From the NCBI GenBank assembly GCA_033065855.1, contig JAVXUO010000629.1, forward strand, positions 52,491 to 116,490: a stretch of DNA of 64,000 nucleotides, written 5' to 3'. The notes beneath the pieces were generated by a model. The model did no database searches. It was not told where the DNA came from and worked only from the letters and a program-made list of their open reading frames with translations. A program made the position numbers and the translations under genes. Of this stretch, positions 1-11,705 are shown in pieces (positions within the stretch are counted from its first letter, which is position 1; each line of letters starts with the position of its first letter). Source of the stretch: Escallonia rubra. Lineage: Eukaryota; Streptophyta; Magnoliopsida; Escalloniales; Escalloniaceae.

Positions 1-789
1 CAGTAAAAAAATGACCTAAACTGTGGGCAATCCTCCCCTTTATCCAAATCTGCGTCATCACGGACTCGGGCAATGTGGCAACAGCACAGCGGCAAGATAA
101 CGCCATGTCGTCGAAGCACAAGCCGCAACCGGCAGCGCGCCATCTTAACGAGGTGCCGCAGGTCAACATCCATGACAAAATTCAGTCACCGCCGCCGGTC
201 AAAGTTCACAACAACTCTAGCACTGCCATAACTCTTTGACGTCATGTCATGGGCTGCCGCAATCGATTTCTCTGCTCACCTTTGCATCACGGAGCCATCG
301 TAAAAAAATAGAGTTAGAGGAAGAATAATGAAGTAACAGCAGCGCTGCTGGCGCCATCTCCACCACCGCCGCGTATAGCCAGCAAATAGCCGCTCCACGG
401 GTCAAAACCTAAAAGGATTATCATCACTGCACATGGTCAAAACTCTAACTAAACAAACCACCACAGGTGGCGTACCATCGTAATCGGACACAAGAAATCG
501 GTGGCGAAGCCTAGCCGAGGGACTGCATCGCGAGTAGCATCATCACAGTCAGCTTATCACCCATTCATCTAGATCTACGCCAGCAGCGGTGCCGCCACTC
601 GACCGTTGTACCAACACTAATCAGCGCCCCCATTTGGTGATGTGTCGGCCGATGGGTCTTTCCCAGCCGGAACAACTCATCGCCGCTCCTTCTTTGCTTG
701 ACGTCGGCGATGGGGTCTGACTAGCAGCAGTGGCAGTTGTGCTTCTGTCGATGAAAGAAAGGGGGCAGATAAGAAAAAGAAAAGGTCAA
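1..789. other. No gene recognised
   Basis: Moderately GC-rich sequence with no sustained reading frame and no similarity I recognise on either strand. It may be the edge of a transposon that starts outside the window. Confidence 0.4.
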
Positions 790-2181
790 TTCTTTCTTTT
801 TGACATTAACGCCCATAATTATACGTATTTACATTTTAGACCCATAGGATCTTTTGTATTTTACATATGCCACATCCTCTAAAAGCATGTGAATTTCTAC
901 CTCATGGAAATACATATTGTATTTTAGACCCACATGGTCTCGCTTACTCGACTTAAGCCACATACATTTTAAAGCCTTAGGCTTGTAACCCGTGAAAAGG
1001 CCTATTTAGATTTAAGACCACATGGTCTTACTTATTTAACAAATGCGGCACAAACTCTTTAACAATGGCATATGTTTTATCGTTTATTTGTTGCTGAAAG
1101 CAAAGCAAATACGATTTGCGGCGCTAGCAAGCCTTCCAAAGGCTACTCTCTGTTCAATTCTATGTTAACTAGACCTATGTTCTTTTTTGGTCTAGCATTA
1201 TGCAATTGCGTCAATTGACGCAAGCATGTCACAGGTCGGGGCTTCCGACTGCTATGACTTCTTAAGCTCACACAACCTATCTTATAACCGAGAAAGCCCT
1301 AATGGGGCCACAGTGTATGAGCATCGCTTTTATTTATGTGTTATAAACATAGTTGCACTTGTAAGCTCATATGTTTTATTGTTTTAAAGGCTATTTTTTC
1401 GGTCATGTACTTTTTCTTGTTGCAAGGGCTTAAAATGTGTCCGCAAGCATCAACAGTGACATGAAAACCGCTTCATAAGCGAGGGCTCAATACATTGAAT
1501 CCTACGACTTCAAGTCATGTTTAGGGTTTCTGCTACAATATCTTGTCGACTCAGCATTTTTTGTTATCTTATGATATATCTGGTCATACAGTGACCGATT
1601 ATCAGTGGTCAAACATTCATACCACCGCATGCTACCAATGCATATAGAGAATCAGAGCATTTCACCAATAGCGTCTCTAATATGTGTAGTACAACTGCAA
1701 GCTCAAGCTCATGCAATCAGCAAATCAGATCTGGTTGCCTCTCAGTATATTGGTAAACTGCGGAAACTCCTTTAAAGATCACCCAGTGATTTCCTACTCA
1801 GACGAACTTCACTTCCTCCATCTTTACTAATCATCAGTGACATCTTGCTCAAACGAACTTCGCATCCTCTAATTTTATATGCTTGTCCGGCCGACCAGAT
1901 AGAGTACGGTCCTCTATATTTTTATTGCTCATACATGTCTTCTTGCGACCATGTCTTATATATAGATTGAAAAAGCCATCTTTATATATTCATGCCTTCT
2001 CAAGTTGGGGGGGGGGGGGGGGGCTTTATATTTTTGTGAGATCATCAATACTACAGGCTTAAATGCCTTGTGCCCTCTCAGGCACATGGGCTTCATAATA
2101 ACAGCTATTTTACGGGCTCAATACCCCGCGCCTTCTTATGTAGCATCATGAAGACAGAGTACGTGTTTTCTTTGACTGTAG
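790..2181 (+). other. Non-coding 3' region of a Tat-like LTR retrotransposon (probable)
   Basis: AT-rich and without open frames. Short phrases recur loosely, such as 'cacatggtct' and 'tttagaccca'. A run of about 17 G lies near 2007-2023. The stretch leads directly into the tandem array at 2182 and the polypurine tract and LTR at 3424-3850, so it is best read as the long untranslated 3' part of the same plus-strand element. No pol of this orientation is present in the window. Confidence 0.4.
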
Positions 2182-2745
2182 CCCTCAAGGGCCTTTATAA
2201 AAACTTTAAATTCCATATAGCCATCAAGGGTATTTGCATGAGCTTTGTGATCCATTAGCTCTCAAGGGCACGAGCGAGAACTCTAAGTTCCATCATACCC
2301 TCAAGGGTATTTATATGAGCTTTGCACTTCGTCTGCCCTCACGGGCGTGTATGAGAACTCTAAGTTCCATCAAACCCTCAAGGGTATTTACATGAGCTTT
2401 GTGCTCAATCAACCCTCAAGGACGCATACAAGAACTTCATGTTCCATCAAATCCCCGAGGGCATTTACATGAGCCTTGTGCTCTATTAGCCCTCAAAGGG
2501 CGCTTACTAGAATTCTAAGTTCTATCAAACCCTCAATGGTATTTTACATGAGCTTTGTACTCCATCAGCCCTCAAGTGCACATATGAGAACTTTAAGTTC
2601 TGTCAAACCCCCAAGGGTATTTGCATGAGCTTTCCACTCCATTAGCCCTCAAGGGCAGATACTAGAACTCTAAGTTCCATCAAACTCCCAAGGGTACTTA
2701 CATGAGCTTTGTGCTCCATCAGCCCCCAAGGGCAGTCCCTCAAGG
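2182..2745 (+). repeat. 77-bp tandem array built from 38-39-bp half-units
   Basis: Seven consecutive units of about 77 bp, plus a partial eighth. Each unit has two related halves that both open with CCCTCAAGGG and end near CCATCA. Half A continues 'cgcatatgagaactctaagt' and half B continues 'tatttacatgagctttgtgc'. A and B alternate regularly, so this is a dimeric higher-order repeat. The CCCT and AGGG ends of the opening decamer are inverted arms. It lies about 0.7 kb upstream of a polypurine tract, in the position of an LTR-retrotransposon 3' untranslated region. Short ORFs here are by-products of the repeat. Confidence 0.85.
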
Positions 2746-3438
2746 GATGAACACCCCCAAGAGTGACAGGATAGTGCTCAAGTTCTATCCGAACGGTTTA
2801 GCTACAGCTCTAACCCGTGAAACGGCAAAGCGCTTTGTGGTACTTCATCACCCCAACATTCTTTGTCGATTCAAAACCCAGCCAAATGTGAGAGCGAGGC
2901 TTCTTTGCTAGCTCTTAATTGATGACAAGAGTTAGCATCAAAGTAAAATGAAAGCATGACGTGGTCAACCGAAGCTAAAGAACACACACTTATAACAACA
3001 CACCTCCAACAGAGAAGTGAAAACTATGTTGACAAGTGAAACCTCTCAAGGGGACATTCAAACACTTAGGCAAGTATATACAAGTACATGCAACAACTTG
3101 CATGTATAGCTTTGTGTCCTCTCCCCAGATAGGGTACCATGGGGCACAGCCTCTAATGGATCTCAAGATCCCATGATTCATCTTTCCAAAGACAATTTTG
3201 AATGGCCTGGTTGGGTGAAATTCTAAGACCTAGCTCTCAAGAGCTAAAGTTCTAGCACCATACTTGGGCAAAGTTCCATGACTTAAGCTTCCAGGAGCTT
3301 AGGGTCAAGCATATGGAGTAGAGAAATATTATTTACCCCTAGAAGCGGATGAAAAATTTCTTACAAATCTGATGTGTGTCTCAAGACACCTGGTATAACT
3401 TCCTTAACCAAACATTTTGGCTAAGAAGGGGGGACTTA
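2746..3438 (+). other. Spacer and polypurine tract before an LTR
   Basis: Non-coding sequence ending in a purine-rich tract (aagaaggggggact, 3424-3436). Such a tract primes plus-strand DNA synthesis immediately upstream of a 3' LTR. Confidence 0.6.
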
Positions 3439-3850
3439 TGATATGACTCAAATGTAAACACCCAATCATTGAGGGACACCCCTTATTTCGCAGTCAAACT
3501 GGGTCAAATGATCTTATTAAGAATTATGATTTTGGAAAAATTCTCAAAAGATTGTGACATGATCCTCAAGGATCCTAATGGATCTGGCCCCAAGGCCCAA
3601 CCATTAGAATCTTAGACATACTAAGATTCTCCTACCTACAGCTATATAAGGGGAAATACCCCCAAGTACGCAAACAACTACACACACAGACACACAGTCT
3701 TTCATGCTTCTTTAGAGTCTCTATCCTGTAGTTGTGCTCTGACTTAAGTATCGGAGAGTTCTCCGCCGGGAACCCCACCCGGGGGTCACTTATTTTTTTC
3801 TTGCAGGTCATCGTTCCAGGCTAGGGTTCCAGATCAAGTTTTTAGTAACA
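3439..3850 (+). mobile_element. LTR of a Tat-like Ty3/gypsy element (probable 3' LTR)
   Basis: Starts TG (tgatatgactc) right after the polypurine tract and ends CA (tttagtaaca). It contains a TATA box in 'gctatataagggg' (about 3641-3653), which would drive element transcription, followed by a pyrimidine-rich 'tatttttttcttgcag' stretch near the 3' end. At about 412 bp it is short for Tat elements. No second copy is in the window, so the boundaries rest on TG/CA and the tract only. Confidence 0.6.
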
Positions 3851-4599
3851 ACAATGAGCAAATCTTCTAATCATCCAATTTTGTATATGTTGTAAAAAAA
3901 GTGAGCTTGTGTGCATTTGTATTTCACAAGGACTACAATCTAAGTCAGATATTAGATAAGATGATGCGCGAGGGTATGAAGTAAGGGAAGGAACCGACGT
4001 GACCAAAAGAAAGTCTGAGGACCTAATCTGCTTGAATGGTGAAGACACACAACAAGTACAAAGATGACAATCCAAAGTCCAATGCCAAGGTCCAACGCAA
4101 AGGACCAACGTGAGTTGAATAACTGTCCCTCTAAACTCTAAGATTTTAGAGTGAGAATATAAAAATGTGAAGTATTGTGCAAAGAGTTCTGAAGTCCTCT
4201 TTTTATACATGGCTGAAACTAGCTTAGCCTCTTGTGACACCTGGCACTCACCACAAGTGACACTTTTTCGAGGGTGCGTCATACGCCAGTGTTTGATAGT
4301 ACTATGTTTCTCACTCTCTCACCTTGCCTTCAAAGCTTTACTCCGTTAGCTTAGGAAGATTGACTCACTTTACACTGGTGTGCCCAAAGTAAGCCCTTAA
4401 TCGAGTCACATGTCCATTACCCTCACTAACTCCCACAAAAGCGTTAAGAGACATAAGTGAACCCGTCATACGCTTGTGAGAAAGGCCGGCATCAATTACC
4501 AAGCAAATAAATATTATGACCTTCGAAGAACTGCTACAGTCTCATAGTGACTCGTAGGTCATGATTTTTATAGATGGTTGCGTGAGGCAATACGCTGTC
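3851..4599. other. No gene recognised
   Basis: Intergenic-like sequence between the plus-strand LTR and the minus-strand pol remnant. The longest frame (146 codons, minus strand) has no recognisable domain. Part of this stretch may be the decayed 3' flank of the minus-strand pol. Confidence 0.4.
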
Positions 4600-6840
4600 T
4601 GGAAAGATCACTCACGGATGTCCCTAGCATAAAAAAATGTTGGCACGTACATGCTTGGCGGCTTGGTGGACAAGGTCGCCTTCAATAAATGATCGTGGTT
4701 TGACTGTCTTCCCGTAGGCTTTCTTGAGCTGTTCATGATACTTCTTCATGCAGCGCAAGGCGTTGGTTATTTTTTTATCAAGGCCCTCAGGGCTGCCTTT
4801 CTGGTTTCTTCCTCTCTGAGACCACTGCTTAGGAAAATTCGAGCCGAGGCGACCACGATCTTGGGTGGTACCACACATTCATCCCCGTAGACGAGGAAAA
4901 TGGGTGTGGCCTTTGTTGCTGTGTGCTTGGAAGTTCTGTAAGCCCAAAGTGCCAGACTTGGTTTCTCGGACCATAACCCACTTGCGTCGTGAACCATTCG
5001 TGACAGCACGCGTAGTAGAGTCTTGTTGGAGGCTTCAGCTTGACCATTGTCTTGTGGATAGTAAGGAGTTGATGCGGCATGGTTGATGTTGTACTCTTCC
5101 TAGCGTGTTGTTGTCGGATATGATACCCCGGGGGATAACGAAACGACAAATGAGGTGATCGTGTAAGAAGTTAGCAATGGTGCCTCCCGTGGCTCTCCGT
5201 AGAGGTATAGCTTCGACCTATTTTGTAAAACATTCTGTTGCGACCATGATCCATATGTGACCTCTAGATGGCGAGTGTATGTGGCCGATAAGGTTGTGAG
5301 CCCGAGAGTGAAATGGCCAAAGGGCTAGTATCATGCGGAGGTCAGACGCCGACATGTGCATCCTGTCTGCGTGCCTCTGGCAGGGTTGGCAGTGTCGGAC
5401 ATGGGAGATGGAGTCATTTCCATAGTCGGCCAATAGTACCACAACCTTAGTAATTCTGCATATAGCTTTTAAGATCCTTGATACTCCTCACAGTCACCAT
5501 TGTGCACTTTATTGATCACCTATACTGTTTGGGAACCTTACAAGCATCGCATTGAGATAAATATTGAATGAAAGGCTGGCGCCAGTCACCCTCGACATTG
5601 ATCACAAGAGCTTCCACACTATTTGGCGCATATAGGCATTCGGGACAATCCCATTGTATATCTGAAGTATCCTTGACCATGGATGGCCAAAAGAGGCCCA
5701 TGCACTGAAGGCGACGGTATAGAGGGGGACTGTCGAGGCCACAACACTTCTGATGGCGAAATTAAAGTTTGTGCTTTGCTTTTTTCGGCGCCAAACACCT
5801 GGTTAGCGTGCCTCCGGGGCATCGTCTGTACAAGACATCTCTCAACATCAAAAAGTCTGTGAGAGTAGAGGCATAAGCAAGGGATGATGCCTTTAGTTGG
5901 TCAACGATCGGCTATTTCCAATCGTCTGCGGTAGTGTCCTTCGGGACTAAGTTCAAAGTTGTGCATGGTTCGGTCCTCTTGATGATGGTTAGGATTCGCC
6001 GTTCACCATCATCATTTATCTTTGATACGATTGTGGCCAAGCTATCTGCATGTTTGTTATGGCACATGTTGTGATGTTCATATTGGACATGGCCAAGTCT
6101 TCCTTCCAAGTGTTGTACCAAGGCACGATAAGGTGCCAAAGCCGGCTCCTTAACTGTGTACTCCCTGTCAGCCTATTTCATGATCAAGTTTAAGTCTCCC
6201 TTTACACACAGTGACTTAGCCCCCATGCTTATGGCTATCATGAGGCCAATGATGAGTGCCTCGTACTCAGCTTCGTTGTTGGACACCGAGAATGCAAGCT
6301 TGAAGGATAAAGAGGTGGTATCTGAAGGACTATTCTGAACCCCCTTGCCGGAGAGGTGCTCTATTAGGACCTTTGCTGGTGGCTAAGCCGTCAAACTCAA
6401 GTGTTGATAGTTCATTGATGTCGGTGATTAGGGCTGTCTCCTCCCCAGGCAATTGATCTGAGGTCGGTTCGTATTATTGGCGTGGGTAGAAGGCCAAGAG
6501 ATCTGCAAGTGCTTGGCTTCGTAAAGCTATAGGGTTCTTGATAGATAAGCCGAACTCGGCCAAGAGCAACAACCAGCGGGTAAGTCGGCCAGACAGGGCA
6601 GAGTGGGTGAGCATGTACCGGAGTGGATCGGCCTTGGTGACAAGTGTGATTTGATGTGCCAAAAAGTAGTGTCTGAATTTTTGTGAGGCGTACACCAAGG
6701 CTAGACAGTGTTTCTCGATATCGAAGCAATTGGCTTCAGGTCCCCTGATTGTCCGATTGAGATAATAAACAGGACGTTGCACCTCATCTACCTCTTGGGC
6801 AAGTAAAGCCCATATGGACGCTGGAGGTCAAGTAGAGTAA
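4600..6840 (-). pseudogene. Decayed Tat-clade Ty3/gypsy pol (RT C-terminus, RNase H, second RNase H, integrase)
   Basis: Read on the minus strand from 6840 downward, the domains follow the Tat order. The RT-associated RNase H is at about 6782-6474 ('YYLNRTIRG', 'CLALVYASQKFRHYF', 'ALADLLAFYPR'). The extra Tat-type RNase H is at about 6470-5912 ('NNEAEYEALIIGL', then 'HNKHADSLA'). An integrase zinc-binding region follows at about 5700-5340 ('HCQPCQRHAD'), then the core ('HIWIMVATECFTKW') and its C-terminal part at about 5010-4624 ('ALWAYRTSKHTATKATPIFL', 'GDLV'). Stops and frame changes break it into pieces. Gag, protease and most of RT are missing upstream, where a different plus-strand element begins. 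The second RNase H is the feature that places it in Tat rather than a chromovirus. It is a dead copy. Confidence 0.88.
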
Positions 6841-6849
6841 GAGTGGGTT

Positions 6850-7885
6850 ACCTCGTTGTGGCACTACCATGGTCTACGGCGATATGAGGACCGACTTGAT
6901 CTATTCAGAGGCTTGCTGTTGTGGAGTAATCTCTGCTCCGTTAACAAGCTATGTGAAATATGTAAACTTGGCACGTGCTTTGGAGAAATCCAAGTCCAAT
7001 AGCAGAGAATGGTACGAACAGAGGCGGGGTAGACAGAAGAGTGCTAGCCAAGAGTTTTTTTAGGACAGATTTATGAAGGTTGACAAGCGTCGACAGTTTG
7101 CACCGTCAGCAAAGTAGGGATTTAGACCTAGGCAGGGTATCAGATTAAAAGGAGCGCAGGGTGTATGCGCTTGACCAGTTTAAAGTACTAGATTTGAACA
7201 ATTGCAGAATTCTAGAGTTCGACCTACAGAGAGCACTGGTCAGGGTGGCGGGTCATCATTTCTGGCCATCCCATGTGTCATGTGTGGGACAATTCATGGT
7301 GGTAAGTCATGCTATATATTTACTAGAGTGTAGGTGTGGTAGTGTGGAACATCAGGTTCGAGACTGTCCATTTGTTAGAAATAATCAGTCAACTTTTCGT
7401 CCTACAACTACAAGTAGAGGTCCTCGTCAGAAAAAACGATAGGGTCGGTAGGGGAGGATTCGGCAATCTTAAGTCCAGTAGGGGCAAAGGCCCGAGACAT
7501 CAGCTGGACTCTACTCAATGTCTGCTCGGGATGCTATTATATTTGATGACGTGGTGTCAGGTACACTATAGGTTAACCCACTAGTTGTTCGTATATTTTT
7601 TATTCCGGAGCATCACATCCTTTTGTATCCCTCATTTTTGCATAGCGATTGAGGGTGAAAACTCATCCTTTAAGAATTGATCTTGTGATAGACACTTCGT
7701 TGGGAGCATCTTTGATTATTTTTACAATTTTCTATAACTGTACTGTCCATGTTGCGGATAAAGATCTTCTTATGTTTCTCATCCCATTTGCTGTTCTGGA
7801 CTTTGATATCATACTAGGCGGGGATTGGTTATTCTCTAATCATGCATTCGTGGACTGTCATGGGAAATCTTAAAAGTGTTTCAAG
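6850..7885 (+). pseudogene. Chromovirus gag zinc knuckle and protease remnant
   Basis: Three short plus-strand frames follow the gag-protease order. A basic gag tail is at about 6869-7063 ('EWYEQRRGRQKSASQEFF'). A CCHC-type knuckle follows at about 7325-7380 ('CGSVEHQVRDCP', with the first Cys pair disturbed). An aspartic-protease region follows at about 7649-7873, where 'LVIDTSLGASLI' replaces the usual D-S-G-A catalytic loop and 'FDIILGGDWLFSNHAFVDCH' matches the conserved ILGMDWL block of Tekay/Del-type elements. Stops and frameshifts separate the parts. Reverse transcriptase and integrase do not follow, so the internal region was deleted. Confidence 0.8.
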
Positions 7886-9608
7886 CTTCGTAAGGTATGA
7901 AGAGTAGTTAAGTTAGTGATTTGATTTATGAGTGAGAATAATGTTTTGTGGAGTATGACTGGTGTTAAGACTGAAAGTTATGTTTGAGATTACGATAAGA
8001 AATTTGGAATTCTACTTGTCATCTGGTTCATTCCCTTGTATATTAAACTCAAGTGCGACTTAATTGAATGCCAACTTACTCTAAGACGTCAAAGAAGATT
8101 TCATTCATATTGAGTCGTCTTATCCTTTTTCCAGGATATTTATCTGCTTCTTTCAAATCTATTTGAACTTGGTGGGATAGTATCTGACCCACTGGCCATG
8201 GGATAGCTACCAATCCTATTAAGGATCAATAATCTCTTGTTGATCGTATTTACTTCAAACCATTGGGTTGACTTTGCTTCGTCATACCTACACCATTTTT
8301 TCTGTACTCGTTATTTTTTGGAACGTCATGAAAGTGTATCATAAATCTCGAGAGCCAATAGTTATGATTTTGTTAATAATTTTTGCATTTTGATTGCTTG
8401 ATTGTGATCATTGTTATCATTTGACCCCTAAATGCTTGACTGTTTGTTGTGATTAATGTTAGACGATTTGCTATGTAACCATTACTATTTCTTTGTGATT
8501 GGTGTTTGTTTAATATGGTCCAAAATGGTAACATGTTATAATTGTTGCTTGTAGTTAATCTGATTATCAAAATTTTACTGTGTTCTACTTCCAGATGATC
8601 TTGAAATCGACAATATGTCAAGTACGTGCATCTTTACCTGATTTAGGATTTGCATAGTTTCACCCACCATAATATGACATTATGTAGACTCCTAAGCCTC
8701 GAATAATCAGTGAGTGAGAGTAGACTCTGAGAACGTGGATTAGATTTGGACAATCCATTTGATGACTCGGTATAAGATTGATATTTTGGTTAAGCACACA
8801 ATAATAGCCGCATGTTACTTGCCTTTAGAACTGGAAGATTTCAAACGTTTAAATGAAACAGACGATCGAATAATAAAGCTATAATTTTTTGATAAACAAT
8901 GTGATTGTGAATCGGAAGTGGTGTGATAACTTAGAGCCTTAAACGCTAGTGAAAGTGCCATACATACGCATGCAGAATCATATTTGCTCTATGTAAGATA
9001 ACACGTCTCTCGGTGATGAATTCGATAACAGTTTGGAATCGTTGATGTGAGGTATCAGAGTGTGCCACAAAAGCCTAAGGTGTAAGTGCTTATAAAAAAT
9101 GGTTATCCTATCCATGTTAGTTTTGGAAGAGTGTAAATCATACGTGATCATCCTTAGTATTTTAGCACCTCTTGAGCTTGAAGTTAAGCTCGTTATTTTT
9201 AAGTATATTGTGCAAATAATGTAGTCTCTGTTATAGTATCAGTAGCATGCAGTGGAAGCCTATTGAGTTAGAGTTTGATTTAATTCATTTTATATGTGTT
9301 GATTTCGAAGCGGTGTAGGTTTAGTACACTGAGTTTTGTAATGGCCAAGTTATCATTTGTGAAATTCTAGAATAGTTAGAGCAAAGTAATTGCCTGACAG
9401 GGTTTCAATTTAGCATTACAATTTGAAATTAAATAGTTACATTCGGGTACTCGTGGGGACAAAAATTTGGGTGCGAACGTTAGAAGTAGCTCAGCTACTA
9501 TGTTGGTAATTCAGAGGTACAGAGCGAAAGCGTAGTGCCTAGATGATATAAGTAATAAGAAAGCCAAGATCAAATTTTGAGGAAGAAAGTTTTATAAGGT
9601 GGGGAGAA
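7886..9608 (+). other. Decayed chromovirus interior ending in a polypurine tract
   Basis: No domain is readable between 7886 and about 9540. The last 60 bases before 9609 ('caaattttgaggaagaaagt', then 'ttttataaggtggggagaa') match the usual end of Tekay-type polyproteins followed by a polypurine tract (9596-9608). The stretch therefore belongs to the same plus-strand element as the gag-protease remnant. Confidence 0.55.
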
Positions 9609-10414
9609 TGTAATACCCCACATTTTTCGAGGCGTTAGAAATAATTTCTTTTCTTTTTGAACGATAATAATTAACGGGTCTCCGAAAATAATAGTAGAGA
9701 AATAATATTCCACACTACTCTAGAATTATTGGGCTATGAAATATTAAAGGGAATTTGCGGTCAAATTATAATTTTTAAAAAGTTAAGGGGCCATTTTGTA
9801 AATATATAAAGTCTAGGGCCTACTTTGTAATTTTGGGAAAGTAGGTTAGACTTGGTTAGAGAGGTGTAAAAATTTTAGAAACCATGTTTTAAATTGTTCC
9901 ACCTCCTACTTAAATTATCATGACTAAGCTAATTAATAATTAAATAATGTTAATTGGGATAAGAGTAAATTTGGGTGAAGGAAAAACCAAGGGAAAAAAA
10001 AGAGAAAATAGAAAAAAGGAAGAAAAATAGAGAGCATAAAGAAGAAAACAGAGTAGGCTCGGGGAGGAAGAAAACAAGGAGAAAGAAGATAGAATCAAGG
10101 CCAATTTCAAGAGGTAAGCTCGGAAATCTCTAGTATGTGTGTTCTACTGTGCGTGTGAGGGTTAAGTGTGTGTGTTTTTAGCCACTGTGGAATGTGTGCA
10201 TGAGCCATAAACATGGCTATATGGGGGGGGGGGGGGTATTTTCTGAAAATTTGTTGCTTCGTTTGTGGGATTAATATTATGGTTTGTGCGATTTTGGTAG
10301 ATAGGTTATTGTTCAATGGAATTGTATGCTTGCAAGGGTAAGGGAGAGGGAACCATAACGGTGCAATGGATTTTTGGTGTGGTTGTAGTGTATGTGAGCT
10401 CGGGTGTGGTTTTC
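9609..10414 (+). mobile_element. 5' part of a Tekay/Del-type chromovirus 3' LTR
   Basis: Begins TGTAATACCCCAC immediately after the polypurine tract, the classic start of Tekay/Del-type LTRs. Purine-rich in its middle (about 9980-10090), with a run of about 13 G near 10224-10237. It is cut at 10414 by the copia element, and its continuation is not recognised on the far side. Confidence 0.75.
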
Positions 10415-10660
10415 TGTTAGGATCAAGCGCTTACTACTGCACCATAAGCAATTGCTGTTATTAAGGGCGCAACTTTATTTCCTTATAGTCCTGGCACAGC
10501 AGCCAGCGCACACGGTCGAGTACACAAGAGAGTAGATAGACGCGACCAACCTTCGATCTGCCAACAATCCCTTCCACAGATACACCCCGGGGGACTCGAA
10601 CCCGTGACCTACTCTGATACCAATTTTTTTTAGTGCAGACGTAAGCGCTTGATCCTAACA
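10415..10660 (+). repeat. Copia 5' LTR with long inverted ends
   Basis: Starts TGTTAGGATCAAGCGCTTAC and ends GTAAGCGCTTGATCCTAACA. The two 20-mers are exact reverse complements, and the inverted match continues imperfectly to about 27 bp (tactgcac / gtgcagac). The primer-binding site follows at once, which argues for an LTR rather than a MITE. On the minus strand the LTR holds 'TTGGTATCAGAGTAGG' and GGTTCGAGTCC (10592-10602), a perfect Pol III B-box-like motif, so a tRNA-like or SINE-like segment may be embedded in reverse. Confidence 0.75.
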
Positions 10661-10675
10661 ATTGGAATCAGAGCC
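10661..10675 (+). other. tRNA-Met primer-binding site
   Basis: 'attggaatcagagcc' starts directly after the LTR. It differs by one base from TTGGTATCAGAGCC, the common copia site complementary to the 3' end of initiator tRNA-Met. Confidence 0.8.
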
Positions 10676-10730
10676 ATGTGCTATATTACTTTCGTTTTGA
10701 CCTTACAGTGAAGAGCTAGAGATCTTAACA

Positions 10731-11705
10731 TGGAAGAAAGTTTGGCAGCTACTTGTGGAGGAACGAAAACTACAGCTACTGGAAAAATTGGATGAGTAAT
10801 TTCCTGAGGCAGGATACTCATGTATGGTACGTTGTAGAAAATGGCTCGATTATCCCCATGAAGGATGGCCTAGATGGAATCAAGGTTCCCAAGGGAATTC
10901 TTGAGATGGACAGCCATGAAGCACATCTCTTCTCCATGGACGACAGAGCAAATAATATTATCAGCTGTGCACTCGACATAAATGAGTATAATCGAGTCTC
11001 AGCTTGCGAAACAGCTAGAGAGATGTGGAGACTACTGGATGTTACTCATGAAAGTACTAACCAAGTAAAAGAAAGTAAGATTAATATGCTAGTCCAGCAG
11101 TATGAGGCCTTCAAGATGAAGGAAAATGAGTCTATAAATGAGATGTATTCCAGGTTTAATCTCATTATAAATGGACTCAAGCTCTTGGGAAAAACGTACC
11201 CAAAAATGGAGATTGTATGGAAAGTCCTTAGATCTCTTCCCAAGAGATGGGAAAACAAAATCACAGCCATTTAAGAAGCCAAAGACTTGAATGTGTTGAA
11301 GTTGGAAGAACTGGTGGGATCCCTAATGACTCATGAAATCACAATGAAGATTCATGACGAGGCAGAGACCACTTCGAAGAAGAAGAACCTAACTCTCAAA
11401 GCTGAGGCCTTTCATGAACCTACGGAGAGCAGCGATGACTCTGATCCATACATGGCGTTCGTCACCCGCAAGTTCAAGAAGTTCCTTACAAACCAACGAG
11501 ATGGAAAGGTCAGGAGAAATCAGACAACCCAATCACAACAAAGAAACAATGGTGATTGGAACGCAAGAGAAAATCCCAACAGTTGCTATGAATGCGACAG
11601 AACTGGACACATCAAGAAGTACTGGCCATAACTCAAGAACAATTCTGCAAGCAGCAGCAGCCGAGACACAAAAGAAAAGAAATTCAAACCAAGAAAAGCT
11701 CTGCT
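10731..11705 (+). pseudogene. Copia gag (UBN2-type) with CCHC knuckle
   Basis: The first frame (from about 10731, with an internal ATG at 10753) carries 'NYSYWKNWMSNFL' and 'SACETAREMWRLLDVTHEST', the gag signature of copia elements, and stops at 11272-11274. The frame resumes from 11287 and reaches a CCHC zinc knuckle at about 11584-11628 (CYECDRTGHIKKYWP, with the last Cys replaced by Trp). Gag packages element RNA in cytoplasmic particles. The stop and the lost Cys mark it as dead. Confidence 0.82.

Noticed and set aside
3842-4282. 146-codon minus-strand ORF
   Set aside because: Overlaps an LTR end, has no domain and no splice or promoter context.
10415-10660. Independent MITE or SINE with 27-bp inverted ends
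   Set aside because: TG/CA borders and an immediate tRNA-Met primer site followed by copia gag fit a 5' LTR better. No flanking duplication is visible.
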